Source: Rhodospirillales bacterium (GTDB lineage Bacteria; Pseudomonadota; Alphaproteobacteria; Reyranellales; Reyranellaceae). Taken from it: 64,000 nucleotides of DNA. Positions 36,140 through 44,627 of this stretch are shown here, in pieces. The DNA lies in contig WHTW01000010.1 in NCBI GenBank assembly GCA_009377525.1, positions 1 through 64,000 on the forward strand. The letters are read 5' to 3'. The notes beneath the pieces are model-generated. The model searched no databases. It had not been told where the DNA came from and was given only the letters and a program-made list of their open reading frames with translations. The position numbers and the translations under genes were made by a program. Numbering within the stretch: the stretch's first letter is position 1; each line of letters begins with the position of its first letter.

Positions 36140-38869
36140 ATGAAAACAACGACCGGCAGGAGTCCCCCCTTGACCGTCACGGTCGATCTCGACCATCGCC
36201 CGCCGCTTTCCTTCTATTTGTCCGTAGGGCTTGTCGCCGGCAGCATCATCGCGCTGCAGATCGGCATCATGCGCGTGTTCTCCGTCGGCAGCTGGGCGCA
36301 TTTCGGCTCGCTGGTGGTGAGCCTCGCCATGTTCGGCTTCGGCCTCACCAGCGCCGTCATGTGCGTCGGCAAGGGCTGGTTCGAGCGCCACTGGCTGGGC
36401 GCGGTCAAGGGCGCGCTGCTCGCCTTCGGGCCATTGATGGTGGTGTGCAACCTCGCCGCCCAGCAGGTGCCCTTCAACGCCATCTTCCTGGTGTCCGACC
36501 CGATGCAGAAGTGGCGCCTGTTCGCCAACTTCGTGCTCTACTTCCTGCCGTTCTTGGCCGGCGCGCTCTATCTCGGCGTCGTCTTCCTGAAGGCGCAGAA
36601 GACTTTTAACCGCGTCTACTTCGCCGACCTCGTGGGTTCGGGCCTGTGCGGCCTCTCCGTGCTGCTCGCCATGTACTTCTTCCGCCCCGACGACCTGATC
36701 ATGGCGCCGCTGGTCTTGTGGCTCGTTGGCGGCGTGCTGTGGTTCGTGGCGATGGGTGACCGGCGCGGCATCGGCGCCATCGTCATCGTCGCGATCCTGT
36801 CGGCCGTTGTGCACTACCTGGCGCCGTCGGTGCTCGGCATCCCCAAGCTCGCCGTGTCGGACTACAAGGGCGTCTCCTACGCCCGCAAGTTCCCCGACAA
36901 CCAGCGCACCTACGAGCGGGCCTCGCCGTTCGGCTACCTGGAAATCTACTCGAGCTCGTATCTGCATTTTGCGCCGGGCCAGTCGGACAACGCCGCGTTC
37001 AACCTGCCGACCATGCCGAAGAACGCCTATCTCGGTCTCTATATCGATTCGGAAGGGCCGTCGGGCATCATCAAGGACCTGCCGGCCAGCGAGACGGCGT
37101 ACTTCAAGTACCTGTCGATGTACTATCCATACGTCCTGAAGCAGCACCCCGACACCTTCGTCGTCCAGTTCGGCGGCGGGCTCTCGACCGCGGTGGCGCT
37201 GAAGGCGGGCTCGGCCCATGTCACGGTCGCCGAGGGCAATCCCGCGATCCTGACGGCGTTTCGCGAGGACAAGCACCTGCGCGATTTCACCGGCGACATC
37301 CTCAACAACCCCAAGGTCACCGTCGTCGATTATGACGGCCGCCTCTACGTCGCCCATACCAGGAACCGGTACGACGTCATCGACCTGTCGCTGGCCGATT
37401 CGGCTGGCCTGTCGAGCCCCGGCGGCTTCTCCATCGTCGAGAAGTACTCGTATACCCGCGAGGCGATGAGCGCCTACATGCGGGCGCTGAAGCCGGGCGG
37501 CATCCTCTCGGTCACGCTGTGGAACAAGGAAGAGCCGCCCAAGTCGGTGCTCAAGCTCTACGCCACCATGGTCGCCGCGGCGCGCGACGTCGCCCCTCAT
37601 GAAGGTGGGGGCTCCGACATCGCCAAGGATTTTTACGTCGCCTCGTCCTATCTCTCGACGGCGACCGTCCTGTTCAAGCGCGGTGGTTTCACCCCGGAAG
37701 AGATCGCCAAGCTCAACGCCCATACCAAGGCGATGTCGTTCGACGCGATCTATTACCCGGGCATCAAGGTCGACGTGAGCGACCTCAAGCAGATCCTGCA
37801 GGACTACCACGACCAGTTCTTCTTCCAGGGCACGCCTGCCGATCCGACGGGCCCGTCGGAGACGGAACCCAACGACAAGCCGCCGCCCGGCATGACCGCG
37901 ACCGGCGTCGACGGCAAGGCCGAGGCCAAGGACGAGGGGCCGGCCCCATCTATGCAAGAGGGCCCGCGCGTGCCGGCCACCGTGCTCGGCCGGCTGGCCT
38001 GGCACTACCTGATCAACGGCGGCTGGGAGAAGGTGGCGGACGAGTACGTGTTCGACACCCGCATCCTCACCAATCATCAGCCGTACTTCGCCGCCTACAT
38101 CAAGGTGAAGGACCTGTTGAAGTTCACCGACCGGCTCGAGCTGGTGCAGGACGAGTGGGGCTATCTGCTGGTGTGGGCGACGCTCGGCATCGCTGCCATC
38201 TTCGCCTTCACGCTGGTGCTGTTCCCGCTGATCTTCGGCTGGCGCACGATCTTCAGCCGCTATCCCGGCAAGTTCGGCACGATGATCTATTTCCTCTGCC
38301 TCGGGCTGGGCTACATCATCGTCGAGGTGGGCATGATCTCCCACTTCATCCTGGCGCTCTCCAACGCCACGGTGTCGGCCTCGGTGCTGATCACCGGCAT
38401 GCTGGTCTTCTCCGGCATCGGCAGCTTCTTCTCCGAGCGCTATCTCGATCGCGCGCGCAGCGTGATGCCCAGAATCTTCCTGGCGATCTTTTTGATCCTG
38501 ACGCTCTACGCCTTCACCATCGACTACGCGCTCGACTGGATCGGCACGCTGCCCTATGCGCTGCGCATCGTGCTCTGCCTGCTGCTGCTGTTGCCGCCGG
38601 CCTTCCTGATGGGCTTCCCCATGCCGACGGCGATGACCACGCTCGGCCGCCTGGGCAAGGGCCACATGTTCCTGTGGGCCTGGGGCATAAACGGCTGCTT
38701 CTCGGTGATCGGCGCGGCGCTGGTGCCGATCGTCGCCACCAGCTTCGGCCTGCCGGCCGTCGTGCTGGTGGGCGCCATCGCCTATCTCGTGGCCCTGCCT
38801 GCCTTCTTCTCCGTGCTGATGCCGCTGCGTCCCCAGGCAACGGGGGCAGCGTGGCCTGCGGCGGCGTGA
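36140..38869 (+). CDS. Polytopic membrane protein with central spermidine-synthase-like domain
   Basis: A 909-residue protein in three parts. Residues about 24-235 hold seven hydrophobic helices, beginning with LSFYLSVGLVAGSIIALQIG. Residues about 240-560 are a Rossmann methyltransferase domain like spermidine synthase, with VVQFGGGLSTAVALKAGSAH, acidic VAEGNP and VVDYDGRLYVAHTRNRYDVI. Residues about 670-895 hold seven more helices. A proline-rich linker lies near 570-610. The family is known only as a membrane spermidine-synthase-like protein; the catalytic aspartates of true polyamine synthases are not evident, so polyamine synthesis is unlikely. Its stop overlaps the GTG of the esterase gene. 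Confidence 0.8.
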   Translation: MKTTTGRSPPLTVTVDLDHRPPLSFYLSVGLVAGSIIALQIGIMRVFSVGSWAHFGSLVVSLAMFGFGLTSAVMCVGKGWFERHWLGAVKGALLAFGPLMVVCNLAAQQVPFNAIFLVSDPMQKWRLFANFVLYFLPFLAGALYLGVVFLKAQKTFNRVYFADLVGSGLCGLSVLLAMYFFRPDDLIMAPLVLWLVGGVLWFVAMGDRRGIGAIVIVAILSAVVHYLAPSVLGIPKLAVSDYKGVSYARKFPDNQRTYERASPFGYLEIYSSSYLHFAPGQSDNAAFNLPTMPKNAYLGLYIDSEGPSGIIKDLPASETAYFKYLSMYYPYVLKQHPDTFVVQFGGGLSTAVALKAGSAHVTVAEGNPAILTAFREDKHLRDFTGDILNNPKVTVVDYDGRLYVAHTRNRYDVIDLSLADSAGLSSPGGFSIVEKYSYTREAMSAYMRALKPGGILSVTLWNKEEPPKSVLKLYATMVAAARDVAPHEGGGSDIAKDFYVASSYLSTATVLFKRGGFTPEEIAKLNAHTKAMSFDAIYYPGIKVDVSDLKQILQDYHDQFFFQGTPADPTGPSETEPNDKPPPGMTATGVDGKAEAKDEGPAPSMQEGPRVPATVLGRLAWHYLINGGWEKVADEYVFDTRILTNHQPYFAAYIKVKDLLKFTDRLELVQDEWGYLLVWATLGIAAIFAFTLVLFPLIFGWRTIFSRYPGKFGTMIYFLCLGLGYIIVEVGMISHFILALSNATVSASVLITGMLVFSGIGSFFSERYLDRARSVMPRIFLAIFLILTLYAFTIDYALDWIGTLPYALRIVLCLLLLLPPAFLMGFPMPTAMTTLGRLGKGHMFLWAWGINGCFSVIGAALVPIVATSFGLPAVVLVGAIAYLVALPAFFSVLMPLRPQATGAAWPAAA

Positions 38870-39903
38870 AGCGGCGGGCGCTGCTGCTGGGGGCTCTGCT
38901 GATGCCGACCGCCGCGCATGCCCGCACGACAAGGAAGCCGGCGAAGAGGCCGGTCAAGCAGCCGGCCAAGAAAGCGGCGACAACGACCAAGCCGCTCGGT
39001 CCGCAGCCCCTCAAGGACGGCAGGACCCAGCTCGTCGCCTTCAACGCCTCGGCCTTCCCCTATCGCAGCGTCGTTCCCGGCAGCAACAAGCCATTCCTCG
39101 ACGTGCGCAACGGCAAGCAGCGCGGCCATACCAGCCCGCGCGGCAACGTCTACTGGGAGCACCCGACCTACAGCGACCGTCGCTCTCTGCTTTACTTGCC
39201 GGTGGGCTTCGATCCGCGGCGGCCCGTGCTGATGGTGTTCTATTTCCACGGCCAGGGCGCCACGCTCGAGCGCGACGTGATGGTGCGCCAGGCCGTGCCG
39301 CGCCAGATTGCCGAATCCGGCCAGAATATCGCCCTGGTGGCGCCGCAGCTCGCCGTCGACGCCGCCGATTCCAGCGCCGGCAATTTCTGGAAGCCCGGCC
39401 ATTTCGCCGCCTATGTCGACGAGGCCGCCGAGCGGCTGATGCGGCTCTACGGCAACCGCGCCGCCGGGCGGCAGCTCAACCTCGCGCCGGTGGTGATCGT
39501 GGCCTACAGCGGCGGCTATCTCTCGGCGGCCTATGCGCTCGACCGCGGCGGCGCCAACCATCGCATCAAGGGCGTGATCCTGATGGACGCGCTCTATGGC
39601 GACGAGGACAAGTACGCGGCGTGGATGGCGGCGCGCCGGCGGCAGGCCTTCCTGCTCAGTGCCTACACCGATTCGACCAGGAACGAGAACGCGGCCTTGC
39701 AGGGCCTTTTGGGCAAGAAGCGCGTGCCTTACGCCAAAAACCTGCCGTCGGCCCTCAATCCCGGCACCATGGCCTTCGTGTCCTGCGGCGGGCTCAACAT
39801 GCATGGCGATTTTGTTACGCGCGCGTGGCGGCCCGATCCCCTGAAAGCCGCCCTGGCGATGATTCCCGGTTATGCGCTGGTTCGTGATAAGAAGAGCGTA
39901 TGA
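38866..39903 (+). CDS. Exported alpha/beta hydrolase-like esterase
   Basis: A 345-residue protein starting at a GTG that overlaps the previous stop as GTGA. It has a leader with paired arginines (KRRALLLGALLMPTAAHA), then a Lys/Pro-rich linker (TTRKPAKRPVKQPAKKAA). The hydrolase part has LMVFYFHGQGATLERD as oxyanion region, VIVAYSGGYLSAAYAL as likely nucleophile elbow, and ILMDALYGDED. A histidine in LNMHGDFV may complete the site. It is most similar in pattern to feruloyl-esterase or PHB-depolymerase-like secreted hydrolases. Tight coupling suggests it acts with the two methyltransferase-like proteins before it. Confidence 0.72.
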   Translation: MKRRALLLGALLMPTAAHARTTRKPAKRPVKQPAKKAATTTKPLGPQPLKDGRTQLVAFNASAFPYRSVVPGSNKPFLDVRNGKQRGHTSPRGNVYWEHPTYSDRRSLLYLPVGFDPRRPVLMVFYFHGQGATLERDVMVRQAVPRQIAESGQNIALVAPQLAVDAADSSAGNFWKPGHFAAYVDEAAERLMRLYGNRAAGRQLNLAPVVIVAYSGGYLSAAYALDRGGANHRIKGVILMDALYGDEDKYAAWMAARRRQAFLLSAYTDSTRNENAALQGLLGKKRVPYAKNLPSALNPGTMAFVSCGGLNMHGDFVTRAWRPDPLKAALAMIPGYALVRDKKSV

Positions 39904-40448
39904 GCGATCCCCTGTGCCAGGAACTCTTGGACATCTTCGTCGGCCGCGCCACCAAGCGCTACGGCTTGAGCGCCATCAACCAGCTCCAGCACGCGCTGCA
40001 GGCGGCGGCTCATGCCGAGACCGATGACGCGCCGCCCGCCACCGTGCTCGCCTCGCTGCTGCACGATGTCGGCCACATGGTCCATCAGCTCGGCGAGGAC
40101 CCGGCCGCGCGCGGCGTCGACGACGTGCACGAGGAGCTCGGCGCCAAGTGGCTGGCCGAGCGCTTCGGACCGGAAGTCAGCGAGCCGGTCCGCCTGCATG
40201 TCACGGCCAAGCGCTACCTCTGCACCGTCGAGTCCGATTATTTCGGCAAGCTCTCGCCCGATTCGGTGCGCAGCCTGAAGCTGCAGGGCCGGCTGATGTC
40301 GCCCGATGAGGTCGAGCAGTTCCGCGCCAATCCCTATCACGCCGAGGCCGTCCGCCTGCGCCGCTACGACGAGGCCGCCAAGGACCCGCGCGCCACCACG
40401 CCGGACTTCGACCACTACCTGCGCCACGTCGCAGCCTGCCGTCTCTGA
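39900..40448 (+). CDS. HD-domain oxygenase of the PhnZ/TmpB type
   Basis: A 182-residue HD protein of the subgroup in which the metal site is a mixed-valence di-iron oxygenase. Ligand motifs are NQLQHALQAA, LLHDVGH, HEELGAKWL, the paired RLHVTAKRYL and the late DFDHYL. PhnZ cleaves 2-amino-1-hydroxyethylphosphonate, and TmpB a related methylated phosphonate. The RLMSPDEVEQF segment is also typical. No PhnY-like hydroxylase or other phosphonate gene is seen, so the substrate is open. Its ATG overlaps the esterase stop by 4 bp, which ties it to the upstream cluster. Confidence 0.82.
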   Translation: MSDPLCQELLDIFVGRATKRYGLSAINQLQHALQAAAHAETDDAPPATVLASLLHDVGHMVHQLGEDPAARGVDDVHEELGAKWLAERFGPEVSEPVRLHVTAKRYLCTVESDYFGKLSPDSVRSLKLQGRLMSPDEVEQFRANPYHAEAVRLRRYDEAAKDPRATTPDFDHYLRHVAACRL

Positions 40449-40450
40449 TC

Positions 40451-41380
40451 ATGATCGGCCGCAAAGACGTCGAGGCCGCCTGGAGCCTCATCCGATCGCA
40501 CGTCCGCCGCACGCCCACGCTCGAGCTGCCCCCGGGATTCGTTCGGCCTACGCTGCGCCAGCCAGTGGCGCTGAAGCTCGAATCGCTGCAGGTCAGCGGC
40601 TCGTTCAAGGGACGCGGCGCCTTCCACAAGCTGCTCGCGTCGAAGGTGCCGCCGGCGGGCATCATCGCTGCCTCGGGCGGCAATCACGGCGCCGCTGCCG
40701 CCTACGCCGCGCGAGCACTCGGCCACAAGGCCGAGATCTTCGTGCCGACCATCGCCTCGCCGACGAAGGTCGCGCGCCTGGAGAGCTATCACGCCATCGT
40801 GCACCAGGTTGGCGCTGTCTATGCCGAGGCACGCGCGGCCTCGGAGAAGCGTGCGGTCGAGACCGGTGCGCTCACCGTCCCTGCCTACGAGGATGAGGTC
40901 GTGTTCGTCGGCGCGGGCAGCGTCGCGCTGGAGTTCGCCGAGCAGGCTCAGTTCGACACCTTGCTGGTGGCGGTGGGCGGCGGCGGATTGATCGCGGGCT
41001 GCGCGGCGGCGATCGGCGAGGGCGTCAGGATCGTGGCCGTCGAGACCGAGGGCACGCCGACGCTGCACGAGGCGTTGCGCGCGGGTCGTCCGGTCGACGT
41101 GAAGATCTCCGGCATCGCCGCCGATGCGCTGGGCGCGAGCCGCATCGGCGTGCCCAACTTCGAGGTGGCGCAGAAGCTGGTCGCCGAATCGGTGCTGGTT
41201 ACGGACGACGCCGTGCGCAGGGCACAGCGCTTCTTGTGGGAAGAGCTTCGCGTGGTCGCCGAGCCGGCCGGCGCGACCGGCCTGGCCGCGCTGATGTCGG
41301 GCGCCTATCGCCGCGCCGCCGGCGAGCGCATCGCCACGCTGGTCTGCGGCGCCAACACCGATCCAGGCTCGGTGGCCTAG
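40451..41380 (+). CDS. PLP-dependent threonine/serine dehydratase-like enzyme
   Basis: A 309-residue fold-type II PLP enzyme. The PLP lysine is in SGSFKGRGAFHK near residue 54, the substrate loop is ASGGNHGAAAAYAA, and the phosphate-binding glycine loop is VAVGGGGLIAGCAA. A C-terminal serine/threonine-rich end (VCGANTDPG) binds the ring nitrogen. It deaminates hydroxy amino acids or racemises serine; without the regulatory ACT domain it is a catabolic-type enzyme. It follows the HD oxygenase by 2 bp, so it may process the same metabolite. Full length. Confidence 0.87.
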   Translation: MIGRKDVEAAWSLIRSHVRRTPTLELPPGFVRPTLRQPVALKLESLQVSGSFKGRGAFHKLLASKVPPAGIIAASGGNHGAAAAYAARALGHKAEIFVPTIASPTKVARLESYHAIVHQVGAVYAEARAASEKRAVETGALTVPAYEDEVVFVGAGSVALEFAEQAQFDTLLVAVGGGGLIAGCAAAIGEGVRIVAVETEGTPTLHEALRAGRPVDVKISGIAADALGASRIGVPNFEVAQKLVAESVLVTDDAVRRAQRFLWEELRVVAEPAGATGLAALMSGAYRRAAGERIATLVCGANTDPGSVA

Positions 41381-41386
41381 CCCGCC

Positions 41387-41956
41387 ATGCGCCGGCGACT
41401 GTCCGCGCGGCTGCTGATCCTCGACGAGGCGAACCGGGTCCTGCTGTTCCGCTTCGTCTACAGGCGCGGGCCGCTCGCCGGTCAGGACTTCTGGGGAACG
41501 CCGGGCGGCGGCGTCGAGGACGGCGAGACGCTGGAGCAGGCCGCCTTGCGCGAGCTGGTCGAGGAAACCGGCTTGCGGCGCGAGAGCGTCGGCTCGGAGG
41601 TAGCCTGCCGCGAAGTCGCGCTGCAGCTGCCCGACGGCGAGCGCGTCGTGCAAGACGAGCGCTACTTCGTGGTCTGCGTCGCCGACAACGCCCTATCGAG
41701 AGACGATTGGACCGACCTGGAACGGGAGGTCATGGTCGAGCATCGCTGGTGGTCGCTCGAGGAACTGTCGCGGACCGAAGCGACGGTGTGGCCCGAGAAC
41801 CTTCGGAAAATGATAGAGGCGGCGCTCTCTAGAGCACATTCCGTTCGGCTAGAATCAGCCGAACGGAATGTGCCTGTTGCAACAACTAACCCCAGTGCGC
41901 GCGATTCCGACCAGATGGAACCGCTCGCGGTTCCATCTGATCGGAATCCGCTCTAG
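41387..41956 (+). CDS. Nudix hydrolase with repeat-derived C-terminal tail
   Basis: The protein has a Nudix box GGGVEDGETLEQAALRELVEE followed by TGL, binding metal for pyrophosphate hydrolysis. The Nudix domain proper occupies residues 1 to about 148. The last 41 residues (from [13 protein letters not shown] to PSDRNPL) are encoded entirely by the double-hairpin repeat at 41829-41956, which also supplies the TAG stop. Without the repeat the protein would presumably end nearby. It follows the PLP enzyme gene by 6 bp. The substrate is unknown; the WGTPGGGVE form is common in ADP-sugar and nucleotide hydrolases. Confidence 0.85.
   Translation: MRRRLSARLLILDEANRVLLFRFVYRRGPLAGQDFWGTPGGGVEDGETLEQAALRELVEETGLRRESVGSEVACREVALQLPDGERVVQDERYFVVCVADNALSRDDWTDLEREVMVEHRWWSLEELSRTEATVWPENLRKMIEAALSRAHSVRLESAERNVPVATTNPSARDSDQMEPLAVPSDRNPL
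41829..41956. repeat. Double-hairpin repeat element, copy A2
   Basis: The element is 128 bp with CTAG at both ends. Hairpin 2 comes first (41834-41873), with arms GCACATTCCGTTCGGCT. Hairpin 1 (41903-41948) has arms GATTCCGACCAGATGGAACC plus GC with a single C/A mismatch. Order is reversed relative to A1 and A4. Its right CTAG forms stop codons on both strands, for the Nudix gene and for the minus-strand secreted protein. Confidence 0.92.
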
Positions 41957-42519
41957 CGCGTGACGCTGGTCACCACGGCGCGGTTTGCCTTTCCGGCGCC
42001 ATCGCTGAAATCGAAGCGGATGGCATACTTGTCGGCGGGCGAGATCCACCAGCGCGAGACGGCGCGATGGCCGTTGGCGCCCTGTTCCTGCATCTCGATC
42101 AGGAAGGTGTCGATCATGGCATTGCCCGGACCGGCGCGCTTGTCGTAGCGCACCACGGTCAGGATGTAGTTCCAGGTCTGGCCGCCGGTGCTGTAGCGCG
42201 CCTCGATCTTCCTGCCGACTTCGAGAGGCCACAGCCGCTCCGGCTTCAGCGCATTGATGAAGGCCGACATGTCGCGGCCGTCCGGCGCGGGATTGTCGAA
42301 CAGCAGCGCGCGCAGCTTGTAAGGCTTGCCGCCGACGATTTCCATGGTGCAGTCCATGCCATCCTTGCCGCGCGCCACGACCTTGGTGCCGCTGTCGTAG
42401 GTGAAGGTCGTGCCGGGATCGGGGCAGGCGAAGTCCATGGTCTGGGCATTGGCCGTGGCCGAAGAGAGCAAGGCGACTGCAAGAGCCGCGGCGAATCGCG
42501 TCGTCATCGGGCCGATCAT
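41953..42519 (-). CDS. Secreted protein of unknown function
   Basis: A 188-residue protein with signal peptide (TTRFAAALAVALLSSATANAQ) and no family I recognise. The mature part starts DFACPDPGTTFTYDSG and has a second cysteine in MDCTMEIVGG, so one disulfide is possible. The alternation of hydrophobic residues suggests a beta-rich fold (IEARYSTGGQTWNYILTVV). An in-frame ATG at 42507 is an alternative start. It ends in the CTAG of repeat A2, converging with the Nudix gene. Periplasmic location is inferred from the leader. Confidence 0.7.
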   Translation of the reverse strand: MIGPMTTRFAAALAVALLSSATANAQTMDFACPDPGTTFTYDSGTKVVARGKDGMDCTMEIVGGKPYKLRALLFDNPAPDGRDMSAFINALKPERLWPLEVGRKIEARYSTGGQTWNYILTVVRYDKRAGPGNAMIDTFLIEMQEQGANGHRAVSRWWISPADKYAIRFDFSDGAGKANRAVVTSVTR

Positions 42520-42531
42520 AGCCGACGGCCG

Positions 42532-44127
42532 TCAGCTTGCCAGCCAGACCTCGTGCCAGCTCGCGGCGAGGAAGTTGGGATCGTTGGAATGGTTCTGCAC
42601 CCGGGTGCTGGCCACCGTGATCGAGTCGAGCTCGACCAGCGGCAAGAGCGGGGCCTCGACCGTGGCGATCTTCTGGAACTCGACGACCAGCGCCTTGCGC
42701 TTGGCGGGATCGGTCTCGACCTTGATCTTCTCGACCAGGGCATCGACCTCATCGGTGTGGAAACCCGAGGCATTGCGGAAGGGCACGCCTTTCCGGATGC
42801 CGTCGGAGGTGTAGTACTGCGTCGTCGACGGCACGGGTTCCGACGGGCTGGCCGCGTTGGAGACCGCGAGGTCGAAGTCGTAGTCGGTGTAGAGGCGCCT
42901 GATCGAGGTCGTCCGGTCGGGGACCGTGAGATTGATGCCCACGCCGACATCCTCCAGCCCCTGCTTGACGATGGCGCCGACCTTGCCGTTCTCGGCAAAC
43001 CAGCCGGCCGCCAGCAGGTTCAGCGTGAAGCGCTTGCCGCCGGCCTTCTTTGGATGGCCCGCCGTGTCGAGCAGGGCTGCCGCCTTCTTGGGATCGAAGG
43101 CGGTGCTGAAGGTATCCGACGTGAAGAATGTGCTGTTGGCCGTGGGGATCGGGCTCGTCCCGGGTCGTGCATAGCCATAGTAGACGGTCTTGGCGATCAG
43201 GTTGCGGTCGACCGCGAAGAACATCGCCTGCCGCACCTCGCGCTTGGCGAAGACCAGGTTGCGCATGTTGCATTCCAGTGTGGCCGACCACACGGCTTCC
43301 TCGTAGCCCTTGGTCGGGGCGACGAACTTGCCGGTTGTGGTCAGCCGCTTCACGTCGGGCAGCTCCATGGGATTGAGCACGCCGATATGGATGTCGCCCG
43401 CCTCGATGGCGGCGGCGCGGCCGGCCGGATCGCGCACGTAGCGGATGATCAGCCGATCGAGGTAGGGCGTGTCCTCGCGCCAGTAGGCGTCGTTCCTGAC
43501 GTACTCGAAATGGCTGCCGCGCAGCCATTGCTTGAACTTCCAGGGGCCGGTGCCGACCGGTGCGTTGTTGGCCGGGTTGGTGACGGGATCGCTGCCGGCA
43601 TAGACGTGGCGGGGCACGATGTAGTTCACCGGGCCGCAGAGCAGGGAGGAGAAGTAGAACTCGGGCACGGGCTTGCCGAAGCTGACCATCACGGTGTCGG
43701 CGTCGGCAGCGGCAACGCCGGCGAAGTCGGCGAGCGCCGCGGCCGCCGCGTACTTCTTCCAGATCTCATCGATCGAGTAGACGACGTCGCCCGGGGTCAT
43801 GTCCTTGCCGTCGTGGAACTTCACGCCCTTGCGGATCTTGATGGCGTAGGACTTGAAGTCGGCGGCCGGCTTCCAGGCCTCGGCCAGCTCGCCCTGGAAC
43901 TCGCCGTCCATCCGGCGGCTGGCCAGGCGTTCCAACAGCTTGGACGAGGAGAAGGTGGGCGACGGGCCGCCTCCCGAGGGGACGTAGCAGGCCTGTGGCT
44001 CGCCGCCGCCCCAGGTCGCGACCAGCGTGCCACCCCGTCTGGGCGTCTCCTCGGCAAGTGCCGCCTTGCCGGCAAGCGTGGCCGCCAAGACGCCGGCGCC
44101 GAACGCGCGCCGCGAACCTCTGATCAC
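42532..44127 (-). CDS. ABC transporter substrate-binding protein, oligopeptide/dipeptide family 5
   Basis: A 531-residue periplasmic binding protein with leader SRRAFGAGVLAATLAGKAALA, possibly Tat-type. Family 5 features are RGGTLVATWGGGEPQACYVP, YAIKIRKGVKFHDGKDMTPGD at the lobe I motif, GTGPWKFKQW and RNDAYWRED. The start is a GTG at 44127 with GGAGAAGG upstream. It would deliver a peptide, opine or similar compound to a family 5 importer, but no permease or ATPase genes are beside it. It is an orphan receptor placed at the end of a minus-strand catabolic run. Confidence 0.87.
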   Translation of the reverse strand: MIRGSRRAFGAGVLAATLAGKAALAEETPRRGGTLVATWGGGEPQACYVPSGGGPSPTFSSSKLLERLASRRMDGEFQGELAEAWKPAADFKSYAIKIRKGVKFHDGKDMTPGDVVYSIDEIWKKYAAAAALADFAGVAAADADTVMVSFGKPVPEFYFSSLLCGPVNYIVPRHVYAGSDPVTNPANNAPVGTGPWKFKQWLRGSHFEYVRNDAYWREDTPYLDRLIIRYVRDPAGRAAAIEAGDIHIGVLNPMELPDVKRLTTTGKFVAPTKGYEEAVWSATLECNMRNLVFAKREVRQAMFFAVDRNLIAKTVYYGYARPGTSPIPTANSTFFTSDTFSTAFDPKKAAALLDTAGHPKKAGGKRFTLNLLAAGWFAENGKVGAIVKQGLEDVGVGINLTVPDRTTSIRRLYTDYDFDLAVSNAASPSEPVPSTTQYYTSDGIRKGVPFRNASGFHTDEVDALVEKIKVETDPAKRKALVVEFQKIATVEAPLLPLVELDSITVASTRVQNHSNDPNFLAASWHEVWLAS

Positions 44128-44186
44128 CGGGCCTTCTCCGTTCTTTCGCTCCCCCGCTCTATGATTCAGACCTCACGCCTGTGGCA

Positions 44187-44627
44187 TTATGCGGGCAGCG
44201 TCGAATAGGTCGCACGGCCCACCGCCAGCAGGGACTTCTGCTCGTTGAACACGTCGACATCGACCACGCCCACGCTCTTGCCGGCGCGGCGCACCTTGGC
44301 GGTGATGACCAGACCGGTCTTGATGGCGGGCCTGAGATAGTCGACGCGGAAGTTGATGGTCGGCAGCCCGCGGCGTAGCGCCATGATCAGCGCATAGTCG
44401 CCGACCGTGTCGATGATCGCCGCCAGCGGACCGCCATGCCATTGACTGGTGCCCTTGCCACGCTCGAACTCCAGCTTCATGGCGCAGGTCATGGTGATCT
44501 GCTCGTTGGCCGGATCCGCCTCGGTCACCCTGAGGCCGAGGAAGGCGATGAAGGGCGAGTTGTCGAGCATCTTCTGCAGCTCGTCCTTGGTCAGCGGCAC
44601 GATCTTGTCGCTCCCCTTGTCGCTCAT
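44187..44627 (-). CDS. PaaI-family thioesterase (hotdog fold)
   Basis: A 146-residue hotdog-fold protein. The PaaI motif is QWHGGPLAAIIDTVGDYALIMA near residues 63-82, followed by TINFRVDYLRPA and a final VDVDVFNEQKSLLAVGRATY. Such enzymes hydrolyse acyl-CoA esters, releasing CoA from dead-end aryl or acyl thioesters. Its ATG overlaps the stop of the quinone oxidoreductase gene by 4 bp. With the acyl-CoA ligase upstream it forms a ligase-reductase-thioesterase unit. Substrate not known. Confidence 0.87.
   Translation of the reverse strand: MSDKGSDKIVPLTKDELQKMLDNSPFIAFLGLRVTEADPANEQITMTCAMKLEFERGKGTSQWHGGPLAAIIDTVGDYALIMALRRGLPTINFRVDYLRPAIKTGLVITAKVRRAGKSVGVVDVDVFNEQKSLLAVGRATYSTLPA

Noticed and set aside
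36140-38869. True spermidine synthase
   Set aside because: The central domain has the fold and a SAM-type loop, but I could not find the paired catalytic aspartate motif of polyamine synthases, and the 14 helices do not fit.
35180-38932. A 1250-codon minus-strand frame opposite the methyltransferase cluster
   Set aside because: It is the antisense of genes with clear motifs and membrane helices, and its low-complexity Arg/His/Gln-rich sequence shows no domain.
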